64,000 nt of DNA from Bacteroidota bacterium. GTDB taxonomy: Bacteria; Bacteroidota; Bacteroidia; Bacteroidales; UBA12077. This document shows, one piece after another, positions 27,557 through 35,758 of this stretch. Both the position numbers and the translations under genes were made by a program. Each line of letters begins with the position of its first letter. Positions within the stretch are counted from its first letter, which is position 1. Below the pieces are notes generated by a model. That model worked only from the letters and a program-made list of their open reading frames with translations, was not told the origin of the DNA and made no database searches. The DNA is taken from positions 62,001 to 126,000 of the forward strand of contig JAHLLG010000002.1 of NCBI GenBank assembly GCA_020444275.1, written 5' to 3'.

Positions 27557-27817
27557 ATGGGAAAAGAAACCCGAATTTTAGGAGTATTAATTACCGACAG
27601 AAAAAAAGAAGCAGGAAAAGTACAACAAGTACTGACCAAATACGGATGCTCAATTAAAACCCGTTTGGGTTTGCACGAAGCAACAGATGATGTTTGCAAT
27701 ACAAGCGGATTATTGTTGCTTGAATTAACCGGTGATATTTCCGAGATGGAAAAACTGGAAAAAGAATTGATTGCTATTGAAGGCACTCAAACACAGAAGA
27801 TGATTTTTGTGGATTAA
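27557..27817 (+). CDS. Small ACT-like hydrogenase-associated protein, copy 2
   Basis: 86 residues from the ATG at 27557; a TTG six bases upstream is less likely. RILGVLITDRKKEAGKVQQV, CSIKTRLGLHEATDDVC and LLLLELTGDISEMEKLEKEL show the same fold as copy 1, from which it plainly arose by tandem duplication. Two cysteines (YGCS, DVCN) are kept here; copy 1 has only the second. A possible metal or Fe-S contact is inference. A half Rex-like site TTGTTAA lies upstream. A strong terminator ends the unit. Confidence 0.75.
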   Translation: MGKETRILGVLITDRKKEAGKVQQVLTKYGCSIKTRLGLHEATDDVCNTSGLLLLELTGDISEMEKLEKELIAIEGTQTQKMIFVD

Positions 27818-27838
27818 ATTTTAGGGGTATTGAAAGAG

Positions 27839-27873
27839 AAAAGCGCGGATTCTAGTAATTCGCGCTTTTTTTA
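27839..27873 (+). terminator. Intrinsic terminator after the ACT-like pair
   Basis: AAAGCGCGGATT pairs with AATTCGCGCTTT (one G-U pair), followed by seven T. It closes the TM1266-TonB-hydG-ACT stretch. Confidence 0.92.
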
Positions 27874-27961
27874 TCAAAAATAATCAAAGCATTTTTGATA
27901 AACCACTTATAATAATTAACTTGTCTTTAATCTAAGTGAGAATTAAACCTTCATGGTATTT

Positions 27962-27980
27962 CTTTGTTTAATAAACAAAG
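27962..27980 (+). promoter_or_regulatory. Perfect palindrome just before the SiaC-like gene
   Basis: CTTTGTTTA, one A, TAAACAAAG: 9-bp perfect arms ending 8 bases before the ATG. It covers the ribosome site and could be an operator or an mRNA hairpin that hides it. Confidence 0.45.
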
Positions 27981-27988
27981 TTTAAGTT

Positions 27989-28372
27989 ATGTATAATATG
28001 GATGATCTATATATTGATAATACTCCCTCAACTCCTGAAATAAAATTTGAGAAATCAGGTAATTTGAGTATTCGTGGGAAATCATTACCTGAAGACCCTA
28101 AAAGGTTTTACAATCCATTATTTAAGTGGGTAGAGGAACTTAATACCGACAATGTTGATATTCAGGTTCAACTGGAATATGTGAATACTTCGTCATCGAA
28201 AAGAATAATTGAATTATTAAAGAAGATTGATAACAATTCAAAAATTAAGCATGTTAAAATGAACTGGTATTACGAAATTGATGATCCGGACATGCTAGAA
28301 TTCGGCGAAGTTATTCAACACAACTTAAGACGTACGAAAACAAATTATGTGGAATATGACGATGAGGAGTAA
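27989..28372 (+). CDS. SiaC-type (DUF1987) regulatory phosphoprotein
   Basis: 127 residues with the SiaC/DUF1987 pattern: PEIKFEKSGNLSIRGKSLPED near the start, FYNPLFKWVEEL, then LEYVNTSSSKRIIELLKKI. In Pseudomonas, SiaC is phosphorylated on Thr by a kinase (SiaB) and dephosphorylated by a PP2C phosphatase (SiaA), switching a diguanylate cyclase. The Thr/Ser run TSSSK here is the expected phosphorylation region. The only PP2C phosphatase in the window belongs to the sensory-hydrogenase operon at 6163, which makes a link possible but unproven. A perfect palindrome lies just upstream. Confidence 0.8.
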   Translation: MYNMDDLYIDNTPSTPEIKFEKSGNLSIRGKSLPEDPKRFYNPLFKWVEELNTDNVDIQVQLEYVNTSSSKRIIELLKKIDNNSKIKHVKMNWYYEIDDPDMLEFGEVIQHNLRRTKTNYVEYDDEE

Positions 28373-28377
28373 GTAAG

Positions 28378-29493
28378 TTAATCCTCATTTTTTTTGCTAT
28401 AATCTCGATTCACAGATTTATCAAAAGTCATAGCCACTGCACGGTATAATAAGTGACCAAATTTTGTGTAGGGTAAATAGATAATAATAAACCAAACACA
28501 AATTAAGTGGAAAAAGTAAAGGTGATATGCAATACTCCAGTTTAAGAATCTGGCAGTCTCAACAATTACACCAGAAATGGTTAACAGAAACATAGATATC
28601 AAAAATAACCAATCGGCATATGAACTATTACCATAGTTTTCCTTATCTGTTACTCTTTTAATAATCATAACAGTTAGTCCTATAAATAGCATTACTGCTG
28701 CTACATTACCTAAAACTTTAAATGGATTGAATAAGCCTAAAGGATATTGATGTGTAACTGCTGCATAAATGGCAAATGCTGTAACAATTAGTAATAATAT
28801 GAAACCGTAGAAAACTAATACGTGTGCTATCTTTCTTGATTTTTGATTAGAGCACTTGCTGAAATTTGAATGCTGCATTATTTCCTTAAAATTGGAAAAC
28901 AGATTCTTAAAAAAGCTTCCGGTTATTTTTAATTCAGGATTCTGCTTTTTCATATCATTCCAAAAGTTTCTTAATCCGAGAACACCCAATCCAATGGTTA
29001 GGAACCACAATATTGTAAATGAGCTATTCAACCATGCATGTGGGAAAAACTTAGAGTAGTTAACAGGTCCTTCTGGAATTTGTAAAGTGCCTGCCAAATA
29101 TAAAATGGCCGAAATAATAATAACAGGAATTAGTATGGCTGCAGGTAACCATTTCGGACTGCTTAATATTTTACCTAAGAATTTAGGCTTAGCATAATGT
29201 TGATACGATACTTCACGAACTGCCGAAAGTATATCAGCAGGTTTTACTCCACGCGGACAATATGTTGAGCAATCGCCACACTGGTGACACAACCAAACAT
29301 CTGGGTTTCCAATCAATTTGTCTTTCATTCCCCAGCCGGCCCAAATCATCTCTTTTCTTGGGAAAGGTTTATTTTCTGGTGCAAGCGAACATACCACAGA
29401 ACAGTTACCACATTGCATACATTCATTTAACGAACTTTTGCTTATTTGCTTAAGCTGCTTTTTGAATTTTATATCTGGTTGTATATTGATCAT
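28378..29493 (-). CDS. qmoC: QmoC, membrane-bound heme/iron-sulfur subunit of the Qmo complex
   Basis: 371 residues. The N-terminal HdrC-like part has two [4Fe-4S] motifs, CMQCGNCSVVC and CHQCGDCSTYCPRG (residues about 24-90). The C-terminal part has about six membrane segments with histidines placed for b-type hemes (for example KIAHVLVFYG and YHLYFFHLICVWF). This fusion of HdrC with a cytochrome b is characteristic of QmoC, which links the menaquinone pool to QmoAB and so to APS reductase. It is the last gene of aprBA-qmoABC and its stop lies 5 bases from the end of the convergent SiaC-like gene. Confidence 0.92.
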   Translation of the reverse strand: MINIQPDIKFKKQLKQISKSSLNECMQCGNCSVVCSLAPENKPFPRKEMIWAGWGMKDKLIGNPDVWLCHQCGDCSTYCPRGVKPADILSAVREVSYQHYAKPKFLGKILSSPKWLPAAILIPVIIISAILYLAGTLQIPEGPVNYSKFFPHAWLNSSFTILWFLTIGLGVLGLRNFWNDMKKQNPELKITGSFFKNLFSNFKEIMQHSNFSKCSNQKSRKIAHVLVFYGFILLLIVTAFAIYAAVTHQYPLGLFNPFKVLGNVAAVMLFIGLTVMIIKRVTDKENYGNSSYADWLFLISMFLLTISGVIVETARFLNWSIAYHLYFFHLICVWFIIIYLPYTKFGHLLYRAVAMTFDKSVNRDYSKKNED

Positions 29494-29575
29494 ATCTTTG
29501 GTTTCTAGTTTCTTGTTACTGGTTTTTCAAATAGTCATAACTTGGAACTTTGAACTATAAACTTGAGCTAACTTT

Positions 29576-31690
29576 TTACATATCCTTAAACGGATTTGGC
29601 CCTATCAATTCTATTTCTTCCACATAATCGTTAATAATCTGTGGGATTTTATCATAATCTGTTATTTCAATGAATTCAGTTCTGATTCTTTCTGGTTCTA
29701 ACATCATGGTTTCTAATGTTTCCTGGATATTCTCTCCGCGTGTTTGGGTTAGTTCACTTCCGTGAATAAAATGGCATTGATAATCATCACCCGGTTTACA
29801 GCCAATTTGCAGAATTCCGTCGTAACCTTTCGAAAGCGCATCCGAAATCCAGACTTTGTTTACAGATCCTATACAACGCACAGGAATAATCCGGACATAA
29901 GGACTATATTTTAAACCTTTTTGTCCGGCCATATCCAATGCAGGGTATGCATCATTCTCACATACAAAAGCAAGTATTCTTGGTTTTTCTTCAAATTCAT
30001 CTGGAATATCTATGGATTTGATCATCGACGAGATACTATTAATGGAATAATCTGCAAAACCGATTACTCGTTCTGGGCAGGAGCCTAAACAAATACCGCA
30101 ACGCCGACAGCGATTAAGATTTGGAATAGGTGTTCCTTTTTCATTCTCGTCGTATGCTCCAAATGGGCATTCCTCAGTACATCTCTTGCAATCGGTACAA
30201 CGATCAAAATAGAGATCAACATAGGATTTATCTCCTGATCGGGGATGAACTGCTTCACCTCGTTTAGTTGCTTCAATGGTTTGAATTGCTTTAAGCATAG
30301 CACCTGCAGCATCATCTTTACTCGAAGCAATATCCATTGGAGCTCTTAAACTTCCTGCAGCATAAATTCCTGTTCGCCTTGTTTCGTATGGAAAACAGAT
30401 AAAATGCGAATCAGAAAAGTTATATTTTAATTCTGGTAAACCTTTTCCTAATCGGTATTTCAGATTTAGATCTTCCGTACCGTTTGGAACCATTCCGGTT
30501 GCTAAAACAATCATGTCAACCTGCAGAGAAATATCATCTCCAATCAAAGTATCTTTAACACCAACTTTTAGATTGGAACCTTCTTCTGTTATTTCCTGAA
30601 TTTCGCCTTTCGTAAAAAAGATTTGATCATCCTTCTGCACTTCTTTATAAAATTCTTCGTAAAGCCCTAAAGTTCTGATGTCTTTGTAAACAATAAATAC
30701 ATTTGATTCGGGACTCAACTCACGAATATAGGTGGCTTGTTTTAGACTGGTTCCACAACAGAATCCTGAGCAATAGGGTAGATGATCCTTATCACGAGAA
30801 CCTGCACATTGTATAAATAGAATATTTTTTGGTAATTCAGCTTTTGGATTGTTTTTTACAAATTCTTCAAACTCAACATTGGTTAAAACATTTGGTTTTC
30901 CATAACCTAAATGTGGTAACTTGTTCGCATCGTAAGGTTGCCAACCCGTTGCTGTAACAATAGAACCAACTGTTATTGTTTCAGCAGAACCGTTTAATAA
31001 ACTTACCTGAAACTGGCCGGGTTGACCTGAGATCTCTTTTATGATAGTTGATGTATGTACTTCTATTAATTCATTCGATTCTATTTCAGCTATTTTTTCC
31101 TTTATCTCAATTTCTTTTAATTGATTGTAAGGCGCCGAAGAAGGAATTTGTTTATAAAGCTTGTTTAACCAGCCACCCAGCTTTTCTTCTTTTTCAATCA
31201 AATGAACCTTATAGCCGGTTCTTGCCCCGTTTAACGCAGCCGTTATTCCTGTTATTCCACCACCAACAACCAAGATATCTGAACTAATTTTATCTGCAAT
31301 AAACGGGGTTGGAACATTGATATTATTGACTTTTGTAATAGCCATGCGAAGGTAATCTTCTGCAGCCATTTGGGTATCTTCCTCGCCGGGTTCCATGCAC
31401 CACGCTACTTGTTCGCGAATATTTGTGCGTTCAAGTAAAATGTTTTCAGGAAAATCAAATACTTCAGTTTTTGCGCGCGGTGAGCATGCTGCAATCACTA
31501 CTTTTTCAATTTCTTCATTTTGAATATCATTATTAATGATATCAAAACCTTCAATCGAGCAAAGTGATTTGTGTGATTTGCAAACTGCTACATTTTGTTC
31601 TGAAGATGCTAACTGGCAAAGTTTTTCGGTATCTAAAGCTTTACCGATCTCACATCCTGAACAGATATATACTCCTACTTTTTTATTCAT
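29576..31690 (-). CDS. qmoB: QmoB, HdrA/MvhD-like flavoprotein of the Qmo complex
   Basis: 704 residues. The N-terminal HdrA-type region starts VGVYICSGCEIG and has a second Cys group VAWCMEPGEED; an FAD Rossmann site (DILVVGGGITGITAA) follows near residue 138; VQCAGSRDKDHLPYCSGFCC carries the HdrA Cys cluster; CTDCKRCTEECP and CRRCGICLGSCP bind two [4Fe-4S] clusters (about 500-550). The last 170 residues are the MvhD-like domain (CENDAYP, VRCIGSVN, IGCKPGDDYQCHF) ending in GPNPFKDM. QmoB takes part in electron transfer, perhaps with confurcation, between QmoC and APS reductase. Confidence 0.92.
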   Translation of the reverse strand: MNKKVGVYICSGCEIGKALDTEKLCQLASSEQNVAVCKSHKSLCSIEGFDIINNDIQNEEIEKVVIAACSPRAKTEVFDFPENILLERTNIREQVAWCMEPGEEDTQMAAEDYLRMAITKVNNINVPTPFIADKISSDILVVGGGITGITAALNGARTGYKVHLIEKEEKLGGWLNKLYKQIPSSAPYNQLKEIEIKEKIAEIESNELIEVHTSTIIKEISGQPGQFQVSLLNGSAETITVGSIVTATGWQPYDANKLPHLGYGKPNVLTNVEFEEFVKNNPKAELPKNILFIQCAGSRDKDHLPYCSGFCCGTSLKQATYIRELSPESNVFIVYKDIRTLGLYEEFYKEVQKDDQIFFTKGEIQEITEEGSNLKVGVKDTLIGDDISLQVDMIVLATGMVPNGTEDLNLKYRLGKGLPELKYNFSDSHFICFPYETRRTGIYAAGSLRAPMDIASSKDDAAGAMLKAIQTIEATKRGEAVHPRSGDKSYVDLYFDRCTDCKRCTEECPFGAYDENEKGTPIPNLNRCRRCGICLGSCPERVIGFADYSINSISSMIKSIDIPDEFEEKPRILAFVCENDAYPALDMAGQKGLKYSPYVRIIPVRCIGSVNKVWISDALSKGYDGILQIGCKPGDDYQCHFIHGSELTQTRGENIQETLETMMLEPERIRTEFIEITDYDKIPQIINDYVEEIELIGPNPFKDM

Positions 31691-31810
31691 ATTTAATATA
31701 TGTTTTTACCACAAAGTTCTCAAAGTAGGCACAAAGATCACAAAGTACTAATCTTAGAGTGCTTTGTGTAAATCATTGTGTTCATTGTGGTTAATTTTTA
31801 TCTCTTAATT
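31691..31810. repeat. Repeat-filled spacer between qmoA and qmoB
   Basis: Three copies of CACAAAG and the inverse forms CTTTGTG and CATTGTG (two copies) fill these 120 bases. The ends ACCACAAAG and CATTGTGGT are imperfect inverted repeats. No ORF is present. Confidence 0.6.
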
Positions 31811-33037
31811 TTATTGTATCGCTTTTAGAGCTGCTCCTGTTGCATCTTTCAATGATGTTGAAACATCCATTGGTTTTCGACTACACGCAACCGGAATAAT
31901 TCCTTCTGTTTGTGCATCAGTCATAAATTGATTAGAATCTTTATTCAGCTTTATATTGATATTTGATGGAACAATACCTGTCGCCAAAACAGCCAGTTCA
32001 GCTTCGTATTTTATCTTCTTGCCAGATAAAATATCTTCAGCTTCAAGAATTAAATTGTTATTTTCAGTTTCAGTAATCTTACCAACTTTACCTTTAACCA
32101 ACTCAATATTTTTATTTGTCTGAACTTTTGCTAAGAAATCTTCATTGCGTCCTGAAACTCTTAAGTCGATATAGAAAATCTTGATTTCTGATTTTGGATA
32201 AAGTTCCTGAATGGTTAAAGCATGCTTTAATGATGCAGAGCAGCAAACTGCCGAACAGTAGGGAAGGTGATTTTCGTCACGAGAGCCGGCACATTGTACA
32301 AATGCTATTTTCTTAGGTTCTGTATTATCAGATAGTCTTAATAATTTGTTTTCACCAACACCATTCGATGCAATAAAACGCTCAAATTCAACATTGGTAA
32401 TGATATTCTTTGATGACGAATAATTCAGATTATCAATTTTTGAAGCATCGTAGTTTTTCCATCCTGTTGCTACCACAACTGAACTTACTTCAAGTTCTTT
32501 GATCTCTTCTTTTGCAGATAAATTAATGGCATCATACTCACAAACTTCTGCACATTTGTTGCAAGCTTCTTTTTTACAAAACTCATCATCGATAACATAT
32601 TTGTAAGGAAAAGCCATTTCGTGTGGCAGGTATGCTGCTTTTGTTTTGGTAAATCCATAATTAAAATCATTAGGGCGTTCTTCAGGACATACTTTAGCAC
32701 ATTTTCCGCAAGCTGTACAATTGTTTTTAATGTATTGTGGAGCCGTTTTAAGTTTAGCTTTGAAGTTTCCTTTTTCTCCTGCTATTTCCAATACTTCAGT
32801 CGAAGTAAAATAATTGATTCTCGGATTTTGTTTGATTCTACGAAAGTTGATTTCTAATCCGCAAGTGGGTGGGCATAGTTTTGGGAAGTAGTTATTGAAT
32901 TTAACCACATTTCCACCTAAATAAGGTTCTTTCTCAATCAAAATAACTTCTTTACCAACTTCAGCAATTTCAACAGCAGTTGTTACACCGCTTATACCAC
33001 CTCCGATAACCAGAACAGGTTTTTGTGTTTTATTCAT
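31811..33037 (-). CDS. qmoA: QmoA, HdrA-like FAD subunit of the Qmo complex
   Basis: 408 residues, the usual QmoA length. VLVIGGGISGVTTAVEIAE is the FAD-binding start; YFPKLCPPTCGLEINFRRIK is a QmoA/HdrA signature; FVQCAGSRDENHLPYCSAVCC the HdrA Cys region; VLATGIVPS the second dinucleotide motif. Between residues about 108 and 170 it also has two ferredoxin-like motifs, CTACGKCAKVCP and CKKEACNKCAEVC. It carries FAD in the cytoplasmic part of Qmo and hands electrons to APS reductase. The spacers on both sides are low-complexity repeats rather than tight overlaps. Confidence 0.9.
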   Translation of the reverse strand: MNKTQKPVLVIGGGISGVTTAVEIAEVGKEVILIEKEPYLGGNVVKFNNYFPKLCPPTCGLEINFRRIKQNPRINYFTSTEVLEIAGEKGNFKAKLKTAPQYIKNNCTACGKCAKVCPEERPNDFNYGFTKTKAAYLPHEMAFPYKYVIDDEFCKKEACNKCAEVCEYDAINLSAKEEIKELEVSSVVVATGWKNYDASKIDNLNYSSSKNIITNVEFERFIASNGVGENKLLRLSDNTEPKKIAFVQCAGSRDENHLPYCSAVCCSASLKHALTIQELYPKSEIKIFYIDLRVSGRNEDFLAKVQTNKNIELVKGKVGKITETENNNLILEAEDILSGKKIKYEAELAVLATGIVPSNINIKLNKDSNQFMTDAQTEGIIPVACSRKPMDVSTSLKDATGAALKAIQ

Positions 33038-33120
33038 TTAAATCAAGTTTCTGGTTACGTGTTACTAGTTACTTGTTTTAACCGGCTACAAGCAACCAGT
33101 AACCAGTAACGAATTATAAT
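33038..33120. repeat. Repeat-filled spacer between aprA and qmoA
   Basis: Read on the minus strand the 83 bases contain several degenerate copies of GTTACTGGTT and GTAAC (GTTACTGGTTACTGGTTG; AAGTAACTAGTAACACGTAAC). No ORF and no terminator. Confidence 0.6.
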
Positions 33121-35010
33121 TTAAGTAAGTTCTTTAATATCTCTCTTAATCATTTCCCACTCATTGGTTTCCGGATTCCATTTACAGTTTGCAAATGCTT
33201 TCCAGTCTTCTTTCATGGTAGGATAATCTGTTCTGAAATAATATCCCGGCCAACGAGTTTCTTCTCTGAATAGCATGGTTCTAATATGCGACTCGGCTTG
33301 CCATAATCTATGAACATTTTCCCATGCACGCATTAATTCATTTAAATCTGATGCGGCTAGTTTTTCAGCATCTTCTTTCATGAATTCAAGGAATTCGAGT
33401 CCCTTTTCCAATAATGCTTTCGATGTTTTAAACCCTACAGAAGCACCACCAGCGTATTCATCCATTATTTTTTGTAAACGGAACATGAATATCTTAGGCT
33501 TAATGAAATTAGGATTTACATCTTCATCGTTTGCATAATCTTTATGCTCTTCGAATACAGCCATTGGCTGCAGAACTCTTTCTTTCAGTTCATTTATTTT
33601 TTCTTCATCAATATTAACTGCAGATTCATTATCAACAATAAATGCTAATGCAGCTTTTGCTGCAATACGACCTTCAGTAAACGAACCTGAAGAGAATTTA
33701 TGCGATGAAGCACCTGAAGCATCACCAGCTGCGAACAAACCTTTAACGGTTGTCATGTTATCGTATCCCCAATGGTACTCATCTGAAGGCGATAAGTCTT
33801 TTGGTCCACTAATCCAGGCACCAGAAGCACCGGAGTGTGAGCTAATGAAATAGGGTTCGCAAGCAGAAATCTCAGAAGGACTTTCTTCTGGTGATATATT
33901 GTGTGCTGCCCAGTTTAATGCCTGACTAACAGTCATATCCAAGAAATCTTCCCAGGCTTCTGATTCCAATTCTTTCATTTTGCGTTTTGCCTCTTTTTCG
34001 TCAACGATATCTGCCATTAATTGTTTAATAGCTTCATCCGTACGCATATAGATTGGTCCGTTTCCTTCTTCTAATTCTTGAAGCATCAAATAGTTTCTAA
34101 GGTTTGCTGGCGTTGGTTGTGAAGTTCCGTAAGGAGCCCATTTTTCCAGCTCATCTTTTCGGGTTTCCATATAATCTTCACCTTTGGCATTGGTTGCTTT
34201 CGATTTGAATAACAGGAACCATGCACCAACAGGTCCGTATGAATCTTTAAAACGCACCGGAACAAAACGAACTTCCTGACAGGTCATCTCTGCACCGGCT
34301 TTTAGCGTGAAATAAGTACTTGCACCAGAGTTAAATGGCGGATACCACGAGCGGCCTAATCCTTCACCAACAGAACGTGGACGGAAAATATGAACTGCAC
34401 CACCCATCACATCAAGAACTGCCTGAGCTTTAAAAATGTAAAATTTATTCTCGCGAACACTAAAACCAGCAGCACCCACACATCGATCACCATCCATAAT
34501 AGGCTCAGTAATAAAAATACGTTCGTAGTATTCTCCATTCTCACCTAGTTCTTTCAATGCATTTTTAGCTGCTTCCGAAACTATGTTTTTGTATGATTCA
34601 CCATGAATCATAATTTGCCAGCGACCTTCGTTGATGTAATTTCCTTCTTCATCTTTCCAAATAGGTAATCCCCATTTTTCGAATAAATGAACCGATGAAT
34701 CCACGTGACGAGCAATGTTTGCAACCAAGTCGTCACGAGTAATTCCCATTAAGTCGTTCTTAACATAGTTAATATAATCTTCAACGGTGTTTTTGCCGTT
34801 TTTTAAACCCAGGTAAAGATTTATTGCTGAAAGTCCCATGGCTACAGCTCCGCTGCGTTCCATAGCGGCTTTATCGACAACGGTAACTTTTTTATTGTGT
34901 TTTTTTGCCCAGTGTGAAGCTTCATAAGCAGCGCCGCAAGCTGCCATACCGCCGCCAAGTATTAGTAAATCAGTTTCAACTATTACGGTTTCAAAGTCGT
35001 TTGTTATCAT
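33121..35010 (-). CDS. aprA: Dissimilatory adenylylsulfate (APS) reductase, alpha subunit
   Basis: 629 residues. The FAD site is LLILGGGMAACGAAYE (15-30). ERSGAVAMGLSAIN, GRWQIMIHGESYKN and RPRSVGEGLGRSWYP are signatures of AprA and not of fumarate reductase. The sulfite/APS pocket residues known from Archaeoglobus are matched by Arg253 (VRFKDSYGPVGAWF) and His392 (SSHSGASGAW). HKFSSGSFTEGR closes the FAD domain. The enzyme interconverts APS with sulfite plus AMP in the cytoplasm, in sulfate reduction or in sulfite oxidation. Partners are AprB upstream and QmoABC downstream. Confidence 0.95.
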   Translation of the reverse strand: MITNDFETVIVETDLLILGGGMAACGAAYEASHWAKKHNKKVTVVDKAAMERSGAVAMGLSAINLYLGLKNGKNTVEDYINYVKNDLMGITRDDLVANIARHVDSSVHLFEKWGLPIWKDEEGNYINEGRWQIMIHGESYKNIVSEAAKNALKELGENGEYYERIFITEPIMDGDRCVGAAGFSVRENKFYIFKAQAVLDVMGGAVHIFRPRSVGEGLGRSWYPPFNSGASTYFTLKAGAEMTCQEVRFVPVRFKDSYGPVGAWFLLFKSKATNAKGEDYMETRKDELEKWAPYGTSQPTPANLRNYLMLQELEEGNGPIYMRTDEAIKQLMADIVDEKEAKRKMKELESEAWEDFLDMTVSQALNWAAHNISPEESPSEISACEPYFISSHSGASGAWISGPKDLSPSDEYHWGYDNMTTVKGLFAAGDASGASSHKFSSGSFTEGRIAAKAALAFIVDNESAVNIDEEKINELKERVLQPMAVFEEHKDYANDEDVNPNFIKPKIFMFRLQKIMDEYAGGASVGFKTSKALLEKGLEFLEFMKEDAEKLAASDLNELMRAWENVHRLWQAESHIRTMLFREETRWPGYYFRTDYPTMKEDWKAFANCKWNPETNEWEMIKRDIKELT

Positions 35011-35083
35011 GTTTTTTAAGTTTCAGGTTGCAAGTTTCAAGATTCAAGTTTATATCTTGCATCTTGTTTCTTGATACTAGGTT
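35011..35083. repeat. Repeat-filled spacer between aprB and aprA
   Basis: On the minus strand, degenerate CAAGAAACAAGATGCAAG faces CTTGAATCTTGAAACTTG, so the 73 bases can fold as a long imperfect hairpin in the mRNA. No ORF. Confidence 0.6.
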
Positions 35084-35518
35084 CTATTTCTCGTATAAAT
35101 CGGTCCCAAGTGATTCCGGTTCTGTTCTTAGCAGTGGACTTTTTAAATCATCAGTTCCTGTCTCCATTCCTGCATCAGGTTCCGCCGTTCCTTCAGGGAT
35201 TGTTCTGATCGGAAATTTAAATCGTTTTATTTTTTTATTTCTGAACCGAACCGACCACATAATTGAATCTGTACTTCGAAGTGGTTGAACTACAGCGCCC
35301 AATGGCATAAAATCTGCATATCCGCGAATTTCTATAGCTTGTGTTGGACATATTTTTACACAACTGTAACATTCCCAGCACATATCAACAGCACGGTTAT
35401 ATGCTTTGTTTTTTTCTTTATCCAATACCATTAAATCGTTCGGACATATAAACTGGCAGGCAGTTTTGTCAAGGGCTTTACAACCATCACACTTTTCGTT
35501 TATTACGAAGCTTGGCAT
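35084..35518 (-). CDS. aprB: Dissimilatory adenylylsulfate (APS) reductase, beta subunit
   Basis: 144 residues, normal for AprB. Eight Cys in two groups bind two [4Fe-4S] clusters: Cys10, 13, 21, 25 (CDGCKALDKTACQFICP) and Cys47, 50, 53, 57 (CWECYSCVKICP). Trp48 in the second group matches the Trp described as lying on the electron path in Archaeoglobus AprB. The C-terminal tail (SIMWSVRFRNKKIKRFKFPIR) wraps AprA in known structures. It is the first gene of the leftward aprBA-qmoABC operon; no sat gene precedes it. Confidence 0.95.
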   Translation of the reverse strand: MPSFVINEKCDGCKALDKTACQFICPNDLMVLDKEKNKAYNRAVDMCWECYSCVKICPTQAIEIRGYADFMPLGAVVQPLRSTDSIMWSVRFRNKKIKRFKFPIRTIPEGTAEPDAGMETGTDDLKSPLLRTEPESLGTDLYEK

Positions 35519-35546
35519 AATTTAGGTTATTTTTAAGGTTAATTCA

Positions 35547-35554
35547 CAAACATA
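35547..35554 (-). promoter_or_regulatory. Possible minus-7 element of the apr-qmo operon
   Basis: On the minus strand this reads TATGTTTG, fitting TAnnTTTG, 29 bases before the aprB start. The upstream partner is not clear. A TTGTGAA half-site of Rex type lies between the element and the gene (reverse strand, about 35540-35548). Nothing else is seen in 35555-35758. Confidence 0.4.
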
Positions 35555-35758
35555 CTAAAATTATTCAAGTAACATAGGGGGTTGAGAGTGACGTAAACGG
35601 AGGTTAAATAAGGGATGGTTTAATATATTGAAAATCTGATTATTATTGCGAGTTTTGTTTATTTCCTGTCGAAAACTATTTGTTATTTAAAATCAATTTA
35701 AAATATCTATTTAACTTATTTTATATTATGAATTTATATCTTAGTACAGTGAGGTATG

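Noticed and set aside
31691-31810. CRISPR array or riboswitch in the qmoA-qmoB gap
   Set aside because: The repeats are 7-mers without regular spacers, and no cas gene is near; they are treated as degenerate intergenic repeats.
33121-35518. Fumarate reductase / succinate dehydrogenase, or assimilatory APS reductase
   Set aside because: AprA-specific motifs and an 8-Cys AprB with the matching Trp48 are present; assimilatory CysH is an unrelated fold; QmoABC follows.
35555-35758. A gene or small RNA in the gap before aprB
   Set aside because: No open frame of note, no stable fold and no promoter facing right; only AT-rich sequence was seen.
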